Notes: generated by a model from the sequence alone, not told the origin. A DNA stretch of 64,000 nucleotides from Streptomyces sp. NBC_00659 (GCF_036226925.1 NZ_CP109031.1:992001-1056000), one strand, 5' to 3'; counted from the first letter of the stretch, positions 53,192-61,227 are shown. Made by a program: numbers and translations.

Positions 53192-54097
53192 TCAGGGGTG
53201 CGGGACGACGGCGACGGGGGCGGTGGAGTGGTGCAGCACGGCGTGCGTGACGGGCCCGATGTGGGCGCCGAGCGCGGCGCCGCGGACCCGGCGGCCCACC
53301 ACGACGAGCGAGGCCTCCCGGGAGGCGTCGACGAGGTGGTTGGCCGGCTTTCCGGACAGGGAGTCCTCGATGATCTCCACGGCCGGGTACTTCTCGCGCC
53401 AGGGCCGCAGCGCTTCCGTCATGGCGGCGGCGTCCTCGGCGGCCAGCCGGGCGTTCATCTTCAGGTCCGGGGGCAGCCCGTACGCGATGTAGGGCGGCTC
53501 GTTCCAGGAGTGCACGACCCGCAGCGCCGTGGCACGCAGCAGGGCCGCCTCGAAGGCGAAGCCGATCAGCGCGTCGTCCGGGGTGCCGGTGTCCAGCCCG
53601 AGCACGACGGGGCGGAAGGCCGCGAGGGCGGACGGGATGCCCGTCGGATCCGTCAGATGCTCGTCCGCGGCCTGTTCACCGGCGCGTACGAACACGACGG
53701 GACGCCCGGCGTGTGCCGCGACGGCCAGGCCGACCGAGCCGACCATGAAGCCGCCGACGCCGCTGAGCCCACGGGTGCCGAGGACCAGGAGTTCGGCGTC
53801 GTCCGCGGCCTTGAGCAGTACCTCGGCCGGCCGGCCGTTGAGCTGCTCCGCGGTGACGTCGACTCCCGGGTGGCGCTCCCGTAGCCCTTCGGCTGCTTCG
53901 CGCGGGATCCGCTCGCTCCAGTGCTGGTGGGTCTCGGCGCCGAGCAGTGGTGCCTGGGCCATGGGGTCCGGGGCGGCTTCCCATACGTTGACCAGCCTGA
54001 CCGGCAGGGCGCGCAGCCGCGCCTCGCGGGTGGCCCATTCGGCGGCGGCGAGGCTCTCGGGAGAACCGTCGAGGCCTACGGTGACAGTGCGGGGCAT
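53192..54097 (-). CDS. Tandem universal stress protein (USP), first gene of operon
   Basis: The 301-residue protein has two UspA domains, with VLGTRGLSGVGGFMVGSVG closing the first and VVGRRVRGAALGAHIGPVT the second. ATG at 54097 has a strong AGGAGGT ribosome binding site. Two DosR-like boxes, 20 bases apart, lie 74-107 bases upstream and should drive it with the ADH and USP genes downstream. This resembles promoters of strongly DosR-induced mycobacterial genes with tandem boxes. Confidence 0.92.
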   Translation of the reverse strand: MPRTVTVGLDGSPESLAAAEWATREARLRALPVRLVNVWEAAPDPMAQAPLLGAETHQHWSERIPREAAEGLRERHPGVDVTAEQLNGRPAEVLLKAADDAELLVLGTRGLSGVGGFMVGSVGLAVAAHAGRPVVFVRAGEQAADEHLTDPTGIPSALAAFRPVVLGLDTGTPDDALIGFAFEAALLRATALRVVHSWNEPPYIAYGLPPDLKMNARLAAEDAAAMTEALRPWREKYPAVEIIEDSLSGKPANHLVDASREASLVVVGRRVRGAALGAHIGPVTHAVLHHSTAPVAVVPHP

Positions 54098-54170
54098 GGT
54101 GTCCACCTCCTGAATCGGGCCCGGTCCGGGTCCGATTCCAGGGTCGTGTCGAAACGGTCGGGTGGGGCAG

Positions 54171-54204
54171 GGGCCGCTGGTCCCCGGTGGGGGCCGTTCG
54201 GCCC
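54171..54204. promoter_or_regulatory. Tandem DosR/OsdR-like boxes of the USP-ADH-USP operon
   Basis: GGGCCGCTGGTCCC (54171-54184) and GGGCCGTTCGGCCC (54191-54204) both match GGGNC-N4-GNCCC exactly. They start 20 bases apart, about two helical turns, so two dimers could sit on the same DNA face. They lie upstream of the USP ATG at 54097 on the minus strand. Confidence 0.65.
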
Positions 54205-54329
54205 AAGCCGGGCCACCGGGCCGCACGGGAGGGCGGAACCCTCCAGAGCTCCCGTCTCCCGCCCGGGGCCGGCACGGCCGGCGACCGGTGCGCCTGACCG
54301 ACGGCTCGGCCGGGAGCCCACCGACACGG

Positions 54330-54600
54330 GGGGCGCGTCGCCCGCGGAGACGGCGCGGGGACGAGGGCGAGGACGATCAGGAAAGCCGCGTGGACGAGGT
54401 GGTGGTGGTCGGCGAACGGATCGACCGCCGCGTTCTCCGTGAGCCGTCGGCCAGGTACTGGCGGGCACCTGCTCGGCGACCCACATCAGCCCCACCATTA
54501 CCGTGCCCGCAACCGCGCAGATCCGCAGCACGAATCCGCCGATCAGGGCGAGGCCCATGCCGGGCGGCCCGGCCGCGAAGGGCCGGTGGACCCGGGTGCC
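54330..54600 (-). pseudogene. DoxX-family membrane protein remnant
   Basis: One minus-strand frame reads GMGLALIGGFVLRICAVAGT then VMVGLMWVAE (about 54564-54470), the central helices of DoxX. A short QYLADGS piece follows in a second frame. A third frame reads TENAAVDPFADHHHLVHAAF then LIVLALV (about 54440-54360), the usual DoxX C-terminal segment. The N-terminal third is missing, and at least two frameshifts break the rest. Functional DoxX genes often accompany USPs in hypoxia clusters. The remaining DNA up to the TetR gene shows nothing else. Confidence 0.65.
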
Positions 54601-54741
54601 ACCGGCCTGGGGGCGGCGCGGGTCCACCCCGTCGATCCGGTAGGAACACCGTCGGATCGGCAACCCTTGTTGGGCGAGTCTCCGTCGCTCCGGCTCATTC
54701 CGAACGGGTGCGTGGCCGGCCGCGGCCGGCTGTCGGCCGTT

Positions 54742-55341
54742 TCAGCCCTCGGCCGTGCCGGGGCCCGTCTGGCGCAGGCAGCGCTCCAGGCGCCGCAGGA
54801 AGCCGTCGAAGGACTCGTCCGCGGGCCAGGTCTCGTACGCCGTGAGGGTGGCGGCCACCGCGATGTTCAGCTGCAGGGTCGCGGTGAGCTCGTCGGACCC
54901 CGCCGCCCCCGTCGATCCGTCGGGCCCGGTGGTCCGGGACGCCACCCAGCTCCTGAGGTCGGAGAAGAACTGCTCGCCGAAGTTCTGCGCCGACTGGGCG
55001 AAGGCGGGCGACTGCGCCTTGAGGCGGCGCAGCAGCGGCATGCCGTCGCGCAGGCTCTCGCAGAACCCCGTGAGGATCGCGGTCAGGGAGTCCCAGAGCG
55101 GCTCGTCGGCGGGGCGGTCCCGCATCAGCTCCTGCCATGAGCGCCGCTCCTCGGGGTCCTGGTCGAGGAGTACGGCCTCCTTGCCGGCGAAGTAGTTGAA
55201 GAAGGTGGCCCGCGAGACGTTCGCCGCGGCCGCGATCTGCTCGACGGTCGTGGCCTCGTAACCCTGCTCCTCCACGAGCCGCAGCGCGGCCTCCCGGATG
55301 GCGCGCCAGGTCGCCAGCTTCTTGCGCTCCCGCAGGCTCAT
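54742..55341 (-). CDS. TetR family transcriptional regulator
   Basis: The 199-residue protein has a TetR helix-turn-helix at about 10-55 (REAALRLVEEQGYEATTVEQ, then IAAAANVSRATFFNYFAGKE) and a C-terminal ligand domain. ATG at 55341 has GGGGAG 5 bases upstream; upstream in-frame codons cover its own promoter. It is divergent from two SDR genes across 152 bases containing a GACGCGTC dyad, so it most likely represses them and itself. Confidence 0.88.
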   Translation of the reverse strand: MSLRERKKLATWRAIREAALRLVEEQGYEATTVEQIAAAANVSRATFFNYFAGKEAVLLDQDPEERRSWQELMRDRPADEPLWDSLTAILTGFCESLRDGMPLLRRLKAQSPAFAQSAQNFGEQFFSDLRSWVASRTTGPDGSTGAAGSDELTATLQLNIAVAATLTAYETWPADESFDGFLRRLERCLRQTGPGTAEG

Positions 55342-55409
55342 GCGCTCTCCCCTTGCACGGTCTTTCCCATAGGGGCATCCTACGGACCACTTCCTGGATG
55401 AGTACATTT

Positions 55410-55439
55410 TTGGACGCGTCTAAATTTTTGCGTTACGGT
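55410..55439 (+). promoter_or_regulatory. Promoter with overlapping TetR-type dyad for the SDR pair
   Basis: TTGGAC (55410-55415) and TACGGT (55434-55439) form a promoter with an 18-base spacer. TTGGACGCGTCTAA (55410-55423), a near-perfect palindrome around GACGCGTC flanked by AT-rich arms, covers the -35, so the divergent TetR protein could block polymerase. The SDR ATG is at 55494. Confidence 0.6.
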
Positions 55440-55493
55440 GGAGTCCGACCCCGGAGGTACGCCCCGACGGCCCACCCCTCCGAAGGAGAAGTC

Positions 55494-56312
55494 ATGAGCA
55501 AGGTCTGGTTCATCACCGGTACGTCCCGCGGTCTCGGCCGCGCGTTCGCCGAGTCCGCGCTCGAGCGCGGGGACAAGGTCGCCGCGACCGCCCGGAACAC
55601 GGCCGCGCTGGACGACCTGGTCACCAAGTACGGCGAGGCCGCGGTCCTTCCGCTGGCACTCGACGTCACCGACAAGGCCGCCGTCACCGCCGCGGTGGCC
55701 GCCGCGCACGAGAAGTTCGGCCGCCTCGACGTCGTGGTCAACAACGCCGGCTACGGCATGTTCGGCATGATCGAGGAGATAACCGAGCAGCAGCTGCGCG
55801 ACCAGATGGAGACGAACCTGTTCGGCGCCTTCTGGGTCACGCAGACCGTCCTGCCGATCCTGCGCGCCCAGGGCAGCGGCCACATCGTGCAGGTCTCGTC
55901 CGTCGGTGGCGTCGCCGCGTTCCCTTCCCTCGGCGCGTATCACGCCTCCAAGTGGGCCCTCGAAGGCTTCAGCGAGGCCCTCGCCCAGGAGGTCGCGGGC
56001 GCAGGGATCAAGGTCACCATCGTCGAGCCCGGCGGCTTCAGCACCGACTGGGCCGGCTCCTCCGCCGGCCAGGCCGAGCCCAACCCCGCCTACGACCAGG
56101 TCCGCACGGCCATCACGGCCCGCCTGGGCAACGCCCGGTACGCCGGCCCCGCCGACGCCGCCGCCGCCCTGCTGCAGATCGTCGACGACGAGAACCCGCC
56201 GCTGCGCGTGCTCTTCGGCACCGAACCCATCGAGATCATCGAGCCCCTCTACGCCCAGCGCCTGCGGACCTGGTCCGACTGGCAGCACGTCTCCCGGACC
56301 GCCCAGGGCTGA
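55494..56312 (+). CDS. Short-chain dehydrogenase/reductase
   Basis: The 272-residue SDR has FITGTSRGLGRAFAE for cofactor binding, NNAGYGMFG, the catalytic Ser in VSSVGG, and YHASK. The C-terminal part (GFSTDWAGSS onward) fits the subgroup often annotated as oxidoreductases of unknown substrate. ATG at 55494 has GAAGGAGAA upstream. It is first in a two-gene operon with another SDR, controlled by the divergent TetR gene. Confidence 0.9.
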   Translation: MSKVWFITGTSRGLGRAFAESALERGDKVAATARNTAALDDLVTKYGEAAVLPLALDVTDKAAVTAAVAAAHEKFGRLDVVVNNAGYGMFGMIEEITEQQLRDQMETNLFGAFWVTQTVLPILRAQGSGHIVQVSSVGGVAAFPSLGAYHASKWALEGFSEALAQEVAGAGIKVTIVEPGGFSTDWAGSSAGQAEPNPAYDQVRTAITARLGNARYAGPADAAAALLQIVDDENPPLRVLFGTEPIEIIEPLYAQRLRTWSDWQHVSRTAQG

Positions 56313-56378
56313 CCGGCCCGACCGGTCCGGCACGCTCCACGCATTCCCCCCACACGAACTCGTCAGGAGTCCTCTCTC

Positions 56379-57335
56379 ATGTCCGCATCCCAGAAGTCCC
56401 CCGCCTTCGGAGCCACCTCGACCGCCGCCGAGGTGCTCGACGGAGTCGATCTGCACGGCCGCCGGGCCGTGGTCACCGGTGCCGGTTCCGGTATCGGCGT
56501 GGAGACGGTCCGCGCGCTCGCCGCGGCGGGCGCCGACGTCACCCTGGCCGTACGCGACACCGATGCGGGCGCCGCCGTGGCGACCCGCCTGCGGGACGAG
56601 CTTCCGTCCTCCGCCGGGACGCTGTCGGTGGGCCGGATCGAGCTGTCCGACCTGGCGTCGGTCGCGGCGTTCACCGCGGCCTGGAGCGGCCCGCTCCACA
56701 TCCTGGTCAACAACGCCGGCGTGATGTCCCCGCCGCGGATCACCCGTACCCCCGAGGGCCGGGAGTGGCAGTTCGGCGTCAACCACCTGGGCCACTTCGC
56801 GCTGGCCACCGGCCTCCGCCCCGCGCTCGCCGCCGCCGGCGGCGCCCGCGTGGTCGCGGTCAGCTCGATCGGCCATCTCTTCTCCCCGGTCGTCTTCGAC
56901 GACCTGGACTACCGCTACCGCCCCTACGACCCCTGGACGTCCTACGGCCAGTCCAAGACCGCCACCACCCTGTTCGCCGCCGGCGCCGCCGAACGCTGGG
57001 CCGACGACGGGATCACCGCGAACGCCGTGATGCCCGGCAACGTCGCCGCCACCGGCCTGGCCCGCAACACCGACATGGACGCCGTGGCCGGGATGCTCGC
57101 CGCCGGCGAACTCGTCCTGCCCCCGGGCAAGACCGTCGAACAGGGCGCCGCCACCACCGCCCTGATGGCCGGCTCGCCCTCCGTGGCCGCCGTCACCGGC
57201 CGCTACTACGAGGACTGCGCCGAGGCCCAGCCCGTCACCGAACGCGCGGGCGCCCTCGCCGGCGTCGCCCCCTACGCCCTCGACCGCGACAACGCGGCAC
57301 GCCTGTGGACCGTGTCCGAGGCGTTCCTCCGCTAG
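56379..57335 (+). CDS. Short-chain dehydrogenase, retinol dehydrogenase/WWOX-like
   Basis: The 318-residue SDR has AVVTGAGSGIGVETVRAL, NNAGVM, the helix motif GVNHLGHFAL and SYGQSK as the Tyr-Lys catalytic pair with Ser in VSSIGH. The longer C-terminus with GRYYEDCAEAQPV is typical of the retinol dehydrogenase-like actinobacterial group. ATG at 56379 has CAGGAGTC upstream and follows the first SDR by 66 bases. A 10-bp hairpin ends the operon at 57381-57412. Confidence 0.9.
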   Translation: MSASQKSPAFGATSTAAEVLDGVDLHGRRAVVTGAGSGIGVETVRALAAAGADVTLAVRDTDAGAAVATRLRDELPSSAGTLSVGRIELSDLASVAAFTAAWSGPLHILVNNAGVMSPPRITRTPEGREWQFGVNHLGHFALATGLRPALAAAGGARVVAVSSIGHLFSPVVFDDLDYRYRPYDPWTSYGQSKTATTLFAAGAAERWADDGITANAVMPGNVAATGLARNTDMDAVAGMLAAGELVLPPGKTVEQGAATTALMAGSPSVAAVTGRYYEDCAEAQPVTERAGALAGVAPYALDRDNAARLWTVSEAFLR

Positions 57336-57380
57336 CCCGGAGCGCGGAAGGACAGCCGCACGTCCGCGGAAGGCGAGGCC

Positions 57381-57412
57381 TCCGTACGCGAGTTCGCCAG
57401 GCCGCGTACGGA
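57381..57412 (+). terminator. Hairpin terminator after the SDR pair
   Basis: TCCGTACGCG (57381-57390) pairs exactly with CGCGTACGGA (57403-57412) over a 12-base loop, 45 bases after the SDR stop. The spacer from here to 57606 shows nothing further. Confidence 0.65.
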
Positions 57413-57606
57413 AGCCCCCACTCGGACGAAACGGCACACGACCGGCCGCCCTGGAACCGCCCTGCACGGCGGCCCTTCATCGGTCGGCGGCCTTCAAGCG
57501 GCCCAGCGCGGCGTCTGCGCGTACTTCGGCAGGACTCGGCAGGCTCACGGTGGTTCCCGTCCTGGGCGACGAAGAGATCGGGCGCCGACCGAGCGCGCGG
57601 GTTCGA

Positions 57607-57987
57607 CTAATCCGTGCCGGTTCCGGCCCCGTGCAGCATCCGGGCCACCAGCAGGGCGCCTCCCGCCGCCGCCCCCACCGCTCCCACCGCTCCCACGGCC
57701 AGGAAACCGCCGGAGGAACGCCAGGACAGTACCGACCACCGCGACTGCGCGGAGAACAACGATCCTGTACTCAGCCACGAACCGGTCGAGATCAGTGACA
57801 GGGCGGAACCGATCGAGCCGACCGACAAGGCGCTGCCGATCGAGCCGACCGACAAGGCCGAACCGACGGACCCCACGGACAGCACCGATCCCACGGAGCC
57901 GATCGACAGCACGGAATCCTTTGACCACAACGACAGCACCGAACCAGAGGGCGTACCAGGGACCGACCGTACGGACAGCTTTGTCAT
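57607..57987 (-). CDS. Ser-Gly repeat protein with C-terminal hydrophobic helix
   Basis: The 126-residue protein starts MTKLSVRSVPGTPSGSVLSL and is dominated (about residues 22-66) by a ten-residue repeat, S-(V/A)-L-S-(V/I)-G-S-(V/I)-G-S. The small-aliphatic alternation could fold as a beta solenoid. A hydrophobic segment at about 93-116 may anchor it in the membrane. No enzyme motif exists. ATG at 57987 is used; the ribosome binding site is weak. Short Streptomyces proteins of this style exist, of unknown function. Confidence 0.65.
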   Translation of the reverse strand: MTKLSVRSVPGTPSGSVLSLWSKDSVLSIGSVGSVLSVGSVGSALSVGSIGSALSVGSIGSALSLISTGSWLSTGSLFSAQSRWSVLSWRSSGGFLAVGAVGAVGAAAGGALLVARMLHGAGTGTD

Positions 57988-58075
57988 GAGGCCATCTTGC
58001 CCCGGGCCGCTCCGCCCCGGGCGGTTGTCGACGGATGACGCGGGTCTCGCGTGAGGGACCTTCCGGCATCCGGCT

Positions 58076-58522
58076 TCAGAGCGTGGACCGTTCGCCCGCC
58101 GCGCCGAGCGTGTCGGCCAGCTGTCCCAGCAGCGAGCGCAGCAGTTCGTCGTCCCCGTCGTTCAGCACCGGCCAGCGCGCGCGGACCTCGCGGTCCAGGC
58201 GCCGCCAGTACGTCCGGCCGCGCGGGGTGAGGTGGGCGAGGATGCGGCGCCGGTCGTAAGGGTCGACGCGGCGATAGAGGAGGTTCTGGTCCACGAGGTG
58301 GTCGACGAGTCTGGTGAGCGTCGCCGGCGGGAGGAAGACCGCCTCGGCGATCGCGGTCATGGGGTGGCCCGCGCCGTCGGAGAGCAGCGCGAGGACCCGC
58401 CAGGCGTCGAGGGAGCAGCCGTCCTCGTCCAGCACGGACTGGAGCCGCCGTGCCGCCAGGCGCTCCGCCCGCGTCAGCAGCTGCATCAGATCCTGGGGCT
58501 GACGCGGCGATGGGGTCGGCAT
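58076..58522 (-). CDS. MarR family transcriptional regulator
   Basis: The 148-residue protein has a winged helix (PMTAIAEAVFLPPATLTRLV, DHLVDQNLLYRRVDPYDRRR) at about 52-105, with flanking dimerisation helices. ATG at 58522 has GAGGAGCAGG upstream. It is divergent from the substrate-binding-fold protein at 58601. A GTAC-ATG-GTAC dyad between them (58546-58556) is the probable operator. Confidence 0.87.
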   Translation of the reverse strand: MPTPSPRQPQDLMQLLTRAERLAARRLQSVLDEDGCSLDAWRVLALLSDGAGHPMTAIAEAVFLPPATLTRLVDHLVDQNLLYRRVDPYDRRRILAHLTPRGRTYWRRLDREVRARWPVLNDGDDELLRSLLGQLADTLGAAGERSTL

Positions 58523-58545
58523 CCTGCTCCTCGCTCCCGGGGGGT

Positions 58546-58556
58546 GTACATGGTAC
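58546..58556. promoter_or_regulatory. Short dyad between marR and the AmiC-like gene
   Basis: GTACATGGTAC is GTAC repeated as a dyad around ATG. It overlaps a TACCAT hexamer usable as the -10 of the marR promoter. It includes the only other in-frame start (ATG 58550) of the gene at 58601, which favours 58601 as the true start. Confidence 0.4.
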
Positions 58557-58600
58557 GAGACGGATTGGAGTTCACCGCGTCGACCCGGAATCATGACGCC

Positions 58601-59713
58601 ATGTTCCGGCCCGATGCGCCCGTGCCCGACTGGTTCACGGCAGACGACTCCGTGTTCGGCGTGGCCCTCGTCCTTCCCCTGCAGGGATCGGCGGGCATCT
58701 TCGGGCCCACCTGCGAACTGTGCGCGCAACTGGCGGCGGAGGAGGTCAACCGCGCGGGCGGGGTACTCGGCAAGGAGCTGCGCCTGCTGCCCGTGGACGG
58801 GGGTGGCACACCACGCGAAGTCGCGGACCATGTCGAGGCGTTGGTGGACCTGGGGGCCGTGCAGGGGGTCACGGGCTGGCACATCTCCTCGGTGCGCCAG
58901 GCCCTCGCCCCGAGAATCGCGCATCGGGTTCCCTACGTCTACACCGCCCTGTACGAAGGCGGTGAGCACACCGCCGGGGTGTTCCTCACGAGCGAGACAC
59001 CGCGTGACCAACTACGCCCGGCCATGGGCCTGCTGGCGCACGAGCGCGGGCTGCGCCGCTGGTTCGTGGTGGGCAACGACTATGTGTGGCCGCGCCGTAC
59101 GGCCCGAGCCGCTCACGTGTACGCGCGTGAGTCCGGCGGCAGCATCCAGGGAGAGGTGTATCTGCCGCTGGGCACCCATGACTTCGGTGCGGTGCTGCGC
59201 CGGATCGAGCGCACGGAGGCGGATGGCGTCATCATGCTGCTGGTCGGCAGTGACGCGGTGCGCTTCAACCGGGCGTTCGCCGCGGCCGGCCTCGACACCC
59301 GGTGCCTCCGGCTGAGCACCCTGATGGACGAGAACATGCTGATGGCCAGCGGCCCTTCGGCCACGGTGGATCTCTACAGCACGGCCGGGTTCTTCGCTTC
59401 CCTCGCCGGCCAGGACACCCTGGACTTCCACGGACTGTACGCAGGCCGATTCGGGATCGAGGCGCCGGCTCTCGGCAGTTTCGGCGAATCCTGTTACGAG
59501 GGCGTGCTGTTGCTCGCCGCGCTCATCGGCCGGGCCGGAACCCTCGAGGTGTCGGCGATCGGGGCAGCGGCCGAGACCGTGTCCTACGAGGGGCCACGGG
59601 GGCTGCTCCATCTGCGCGGCGGTCATGTGCGCCAACGCATCTACCTGGCACGGGCCGAGGGGCTGGACTTCGACGTGGTCGCCGAGCTCGACCTTCACGA
59701 ACCCGGCTCTTGA
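58601..59713 (+). CDS. Cytoplasmic substrate-binding-fold protein, AmiC/UrtA-like
   Basis: The 370-residue protein has the periplasmic-binding (type 1) fold of UrtA and AmiC: FGVALVLPLQGSAGIFGPTC near the start, then GWHISSVRQALAPR, YVYTALYEGGEH and FVVGNDYVWPRRTARAAHVY. It has no signal peptide or lipobox, so it should stay in the cytoplasm. AmiC of Pseudomonas is such a protein and senses amides. It is divergent from a MarR gene and lies 247 bases before the urea transporter operon. ATG at 58601 is preferred over 58550. Confidence 0.82.
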   Translation: MFRPDAPVPDWFTADDSVFGVALVLPLQGSAGIFGPTCELCAQLAAEEVNRAGGVLGKELRLLPVDGGGTPREVADHVEALVDLGAVQGVTGWHISSVRQALAPRIAHRVPYVYTALYEGGEHTAGVFLTSETPRDQLRPAMGLLAHERGLRRWFVVGNDYVWPRRTARAAHVYARESGGSIQGEVYLPLGTHDFGAVLRRIERTEADGVIMLLVGSDAVRFNRAFAAAGLDTRCLRLSTLMDENMLMASGPSATVDLYSTAGFFASLAGQDTLDFHGLYAGRFGIEAPALGSFGESCYEGVLLLAALIGRAGTLEVSAIGAAAETVSYEGPRGLLHLRGGHVRQRIYLARAEGLDFDVVAELDLHEPGS

Positions 59714-59758
59714 CACCGGCTCGTCGGCGCCAAGATACTTCCCGCAGGAAGTAATCAG

Positions 59759-59813
59759 AATGCCTCGGGCGTGTCATGAATTCGGATGCCGAATTCCGCC
59801 CCGGGCATTTTTT
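59759..59813 (+). terminator. Two-tier hairpin terminator with T tract
   Basis: The outer arms 59759-59771 and 59797-59809 pair over 13 positions with one mismatch and one G-T. The inner GAATTCGG/CCGAATTC (59778-59785, 59789-59796) is perfect. Six T follow (59808-59813), a textbook intrinsic terminator that is rare in this genome. It ends the AmiC-like gene. A small CTTCC/GGAAG hairpin (59739-59752) precedes it. Confidence 0.85.
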
Positions 59814-59856
59814 GTTGCCCTCCCGAGCGCCCCCGAACACATCATGAGAGCGGGAA

Positions 59857-59894
59857 GATACGGCCGGGAAAGTACAGCGAAACACCTTGGAAAC
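59857..59894 (+). promoter_or_regulatory. GlnR-like operator upstream of urtA
   Basis: Four five-base half-sites follow one another at exactly 11-base intervals: GATAC (59857), GAAAG (59868), GAAAC (59879) and GAAAC (59890). Streptomyces GlnR boxes are alternating GTNAC and GAAAC half-sites separated by 6 bases. Three of the four half-sites differ from that pattern by one base; the last is exact. GlnR control of a urea transporter is biologically sensible. Confidence 0.6.
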
Positions 59895-59906
59895 AGGGCG
59901 ACTTGA

Positions 59907-59947
59907 GGCTGTGGACCGCACTTCAGGAGGTTGTCTCCTCCACAGCC
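59907..59947 (+). promoter_or_regulatory. Leader hairpin just before urtA
   Basis: GGCTGTGGA (59907-59915) and TCCACAGCC (59939-59947) pair exactly, with an inner GGAG/CTCC stem (59926-59929, 59935-59938). The hairpin ends one base before the GAGGGGG ribosome binding site of urtA. If transcribed it could affect translation start or mRNA stability; no ligand-binding RNA class is recognised. Confidence 0.5.
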
Positions 59948-59960
59948 CGAGGGGGTTCTA

Positions 59961-61217
59961 TTGTCCAGCGGTTCCCGAATTCTCCGACGCCGGATCGCAG
60001 CCGGTGCCGCCGTGCTCGCGACCGTCGTCGCACTCTCCGCGTGCGGCGCCAAGACCGACGCGGGCGGTACGTCCGACAAGGCCGCGAAGGCGGACGTGAG
60101 CGGCGACACCGTCAAGGTGGGTCTGCTCAACTCGCTGTCGGGCACGATGGCGATCAGCGAGGTGACCGTACGCGACTCCCTGAAACTGGCCATCGGCGAG
60201 ATCAACGCCTCGGGCGGAGTGCTCGGCAAGAAGATCGAGCCGATCAGCGAGGACGGCGCCTCCGACTGGCCGACGTTCGCCGAGAAGGCGAGCAAGCTGA
60301 TCAGGGAGGACCGGGTCGCGGCCACCTTCGGCTGCTGGACCTCCGCGAGCCGCAAGGCCGTCAAGCCTGTCTTCGAGAAGAACAAGTCGCTGCTCTTCTA
60401 CCCCGTGCAGTACGAGGGACTTGAGCAGTCCCCCTACATCTTCTACACCGGCGCCACCACCAACCAGCAGATCGTCCCCGGCCTCGACTATCTCAAGTCC
60501 CAGGGCAAGAAGCGGATCTACCTGGTCGGCAGCGACTACGTCTTCCCGCGCACCGCCAACAAGGAGATCAGGGCGTACGCCAAGGCCAACGGCATGACGG
60601 TCCTCGGCGAGGACTACGCGCCGCTCGGCTCCACCGAGTTCAGCACGATCGCCAACAAGGTGAAGGCGTCGAAGGCGGACGCGGTCTTCAACACCCTCAA
60701 CGGCGACTCGAACGTGGCCTTCTTCAAGGAGTACAAGTCCGCCGGGCTCACCGCCAAGGGCATGCCGGTGGTCTCGGTGTCGATCGCCGAGGAGGAGGTC
60801 AAGTCGATCGGGGCGCAGTACCTGGCGGGCCAGTTGACGGCCTGGAACTACTACCAGACCACCCCGGGGGCCGCGAACACCAAGTTCGTGAAGGCCTACA
60901 AGGCCAAGTACGGCCAGGACAAGCCGACCAGTGACCCGATGGAGGCCGCGTACACCTCGGTCTACCTGTGGAAGGCGATGGTCGAGAAGGCGAAGTCCTT
61001 CGACCCCGAGAAGGTCAAGGCCGCGTCCGACGGCATCACCTTCGACGCGCCGGAGGGCAAGGTCACCGTGGACGGCGCGACCCAGCACATCTACAAGACC
61101 GCCCGCATCGGCAGGATCGGCTCTGACGGGCTGATCGAGCAGGTCTGGGACTCCGGCAAGCCGATCAAGCCGGACCCCTACTTGAAGGGTTACGACTGGG
61201 CCTCCGGCCTCTCCTGA
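59961..61217 (+). CDS. urtA: Urea ABC transporter substrate-binding lipoprotein
   Basis: The 418-residue protein has a lipoprotein signal ([20 protein letters not shown], then SACG with the lipidated Cys) and the UrtA fold: [49 protein letters not shown]. It binds urea outside the membrane for the UrtBCDE importer. TTG at 59961 is chosen because GAGGGGG ends 5 bases upstream and the signal peptide starts there. GlnR-like sites lie upstream. A 13-bp hairpin separates it from urtB. Confidence 0.93.
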   Translation: MSSGSRILRRRIAAGAAVLATVVALSACGAKTDAGGTSDKAAKADVSGDTVKVGLLNSLSGTMAISEVTVRDSLKLAIGEINASGGVLGKKIEPISEDGASDWPTFAEKASKLIREDRVAATFGCWTSASRKAVKPVFEKNKSLLFYPVQYEGLEQSPYIFYTGATTNQQIVPGLDYLKSQGKKRIYLVGSDYVFPRTANKEIRAYAKANGMTVLGEDYAPLGSTEFSTIANKVKASKADAVFNTLNGDSNVAFFKEYKSAGLTAKGMPVVSVSIAEEEVKSIGAQYLAGQLTAWNYYQTTPGAANTKFVKAYKAKYGQDKPTSDPMEAAYTSVYLWKAMVEKAKSFDPEKVKAASDGITFDAPEGKVTVDGATQHIYKTARIGRIGSDGLIEQVWDSGKPIKPDPYLKGYDWASGLS

Positions 61218-61227
61218 CCACCCGTCG

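Noticed and set aside
59714..59960. Guanidine riboswitch upstream of urtA
   Set aside because: I looked for ykkC-type conserved loops and paired ACGR hairpins and found neither. The hairpins present fit a terminator and a simple leader stem.
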